This document shows, piece after piece, positions 13,164-13,994 of a DNA stretch of 13,994 bases. This DNA is from Deltaproteobacteria bacterium (GTDB lineage Bacteria; Myxococcota_A; UBA796). A program made the position numbers and the translations under genes. Within the stretch, counting starts at the first letter, position 1. Each line of letters opens with the position of its first letter. Under the pieces are notes generated by a model that had not been told where the DNA came from, ran no database searches, and was given only the letters and a program-made list of their open reading frames with translations. The stretch lies in the NCBI GenBank assembly GCA_002707085.1, contig PALY01000096.1, forward strand, positions 8,882 to 22,875. The letters run 5' to 3'.

Positions 13164-13994
13164 TCACTTCGTGATGGTCTGGGTAAATTCCATCACACCC
13201 TCTCGGTTGTACACTTCACCGGTCAGTTGGTTGTCTCGGATTTCGATCCACATAAAGCCTTCGCTGGAATCGTCTTCGAACATCGTTGGAGTCCCGCGCC
13301 CTCTCAAATCGGTTGTTTTTGCGGCGGCCCCCATCACGACGAATTCGGTACCACAGGTTGGATTTAGCCATTGTCGGTTGTGGTCGTGACCAGAGATGTA
13401 CATGTCGATTTGTCCACAGATGTGGTCATCGAAAAAGTCTTTGACGTCTTGGCCGCTTACGATGGGGATGAACGGAATGCCTTCATATTCACCCGCATTT
13501 CCGTGCTGACCATTGGAGATGTATGGGTGGTGACCATACGCAATCTTCCATGTGGCGGAGGACGATGGGACAACACCAGAAATCCAGGCTGCCTGCCCAG
13601 AGTCTCCGAGTAAGTCTTCGACCATGATGGCATTTGTATCCAAGCCTACGAATAGCGCATGTTCATGCTCTTTGGTGTAGTACTCGCTGGGCATCTCCCA
13701 CTTCTCTGAGCGATCTGAATACGCGATTTGATGTGGAGTGCGCCAAAATTCAAGACTGGTTTCACCGTAGTCGTGATTGCCAAGGACGACATAGAACGGG
13801 AAGTCGATATCGGCGTATGGAAGTTCGAACTTGGTTTCAAACTGGGCGTCGTCGACGGATTCGACCCCATCGTTGTAGAAGTTGTCGCCCAGATACAAGG
13901 CGAACTCGCATCCAGGTCCATCTTCATCTGTTTTGGAGTCGCACAGGGTTTTCATGGCTGCAGCGACTGCAAATTGGGCTTCGTTTCCTTCCCC
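13164..13994 (-). CDS. Purple-acid-phosphatase (TRAP-type) metallophosphoesterase, N-terminus cut by window edge
   Basis: 276 codons are present and the frame stays open to base 13994 (first residues GEGNEAQFAVAAAMK), so the first metal motif and any signal peptide lie outside. Counting from the internal Met at 13955: LGDNFY (22-27) gives metal ligands D24 and the purple-enzyme Tyr Y27; LGNHDY (58-63) gives N60 and H61; GHHPYISNGQHG (141-152) gives a His ligand; SGHDHNRQ (188-195) gives H190 and H192. The D-x-x-Y spacing and the GHHP...SGHDH pattern match tartrate-resistant acid phosphatases, which use a two-metal centre to hydrolyse phosphomonoesters. It is probably exported, as relatives are. 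It is the first seen gene of the minus-strand unit running to 10448. Confidence 0.9.
   Translation of the reverse strand, partial: GEGNEAQFAVAAAMKTLCDSKTDEDGPGCEFALYLGDNFYNDGVESVDDAQFETKFELPYADIDFPFYVVLGNHDYGETSLEFWRTPHQIAYSDRSEKWEMPSEYYTKEHEHALFVGLDTNAIMVEDLLGDSGQAAWISGVVPSSSATWKIAYGHHPYISNGQHGNAGEYEGIPFIPIVSGQDVKDFFDDHICGQIDMYISGHDHNRQWLNPTCGTEFVVMGAAAKTTDLRGRGTPTMFEDDSSEGFMWIEIRDNQLTGEVYNREGVMEFTQTITK

Noticed and set aside
12485..13174. A 229-codon open frame on the plus strand opposite the SecD-like gene
   Set aside because: It has no recognisable motif, lies entirely antisense to a membrane protein with coupled start and good domain order, and has no ribosome site.

Overview
The window carries 14 protein-coding genes, two of them cut by its edges, with no RNA genes, insertion sequences or CRISPR array seen. 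Three features point to a Myxococcota-like or other former deltaproteobacterial lineage. One protein ends in a MYXO-CTERM-type tail (Cys-x-Cys, hydrophobic stretch, RRRD). Another looks like an AgmX/PglI C-terminal domain. Many products are lipoproteins or exported proteins with Pro/Gly- or Glu-rich linkers. Base composition looks moderate, roughly half G+C. The taxonomic call is an inference.

Layout, left to right. (1) 1-398, minus: an HSDL2-like short-chain dehydrogenase, truncated. (2) 467-4570, plus: a four-TM membrane protein of unknown function, a thrombospondin-3/MYXO-CTERM surface protein, a DEDDh (DnaQ-like) exonuclease, and a lipoprotein with a formylglycine-generating-enzyme (FGE)-like fold. 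(3) 4518-7270, minus: a translationally coupled pair, a seven-bladed beta-propeller lipoprotein followed by a sulfatase-fold lipoprotein. The sulfatase gene overlaps the preceding plus-strand gene tail to tail by 53 nt. (4) 7322-9894, plus: two further overlapping FGE-fold exported proteins and a Pro/Gly-tailed lipoprotein, ending at a perfect 13-bp hairpin. (5) 9976-13994, minus: an AgmX/PglI-like exported protein, then a tight unit (read right to left) of a purple-acid-phosphatase-like enzyme, a one-TM protein resembling the SecD periplasmic domain, and two adjacent paralogous isocitrate-dehydrogenase-family enzymes.

The part most worth a second look is 3371-9057. Three FGE-fold proteins and one sulfatase-fold protein sit together, which would suggest a sulfatase and its maturases. 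Yet the sulfatase has Thr where the formylglycine Cys/Ser should be, and none of the three FGE-like proteins has the C-x4-C active-site pair. Four of the five proteins in this block, including the propeller, look like lipoproteins and the fifth has a signal peptide. I infer a cell-envelope module that has kept both folds but not formylglycine chemistry. The divergent promoter gap at its centre holds a perfect 12-bp inverted repeat whose right arm covers the start codon of one FGE-like gene.

A second point is the pair of isocitrate dehydrogenase paralogs: one keeps every active-site motif and the other is altered in the substrate loop and the cofactor motif. This resembles the catalytic/regulatory split of mitochondrial NAD-isocitrate dehydrogenase.
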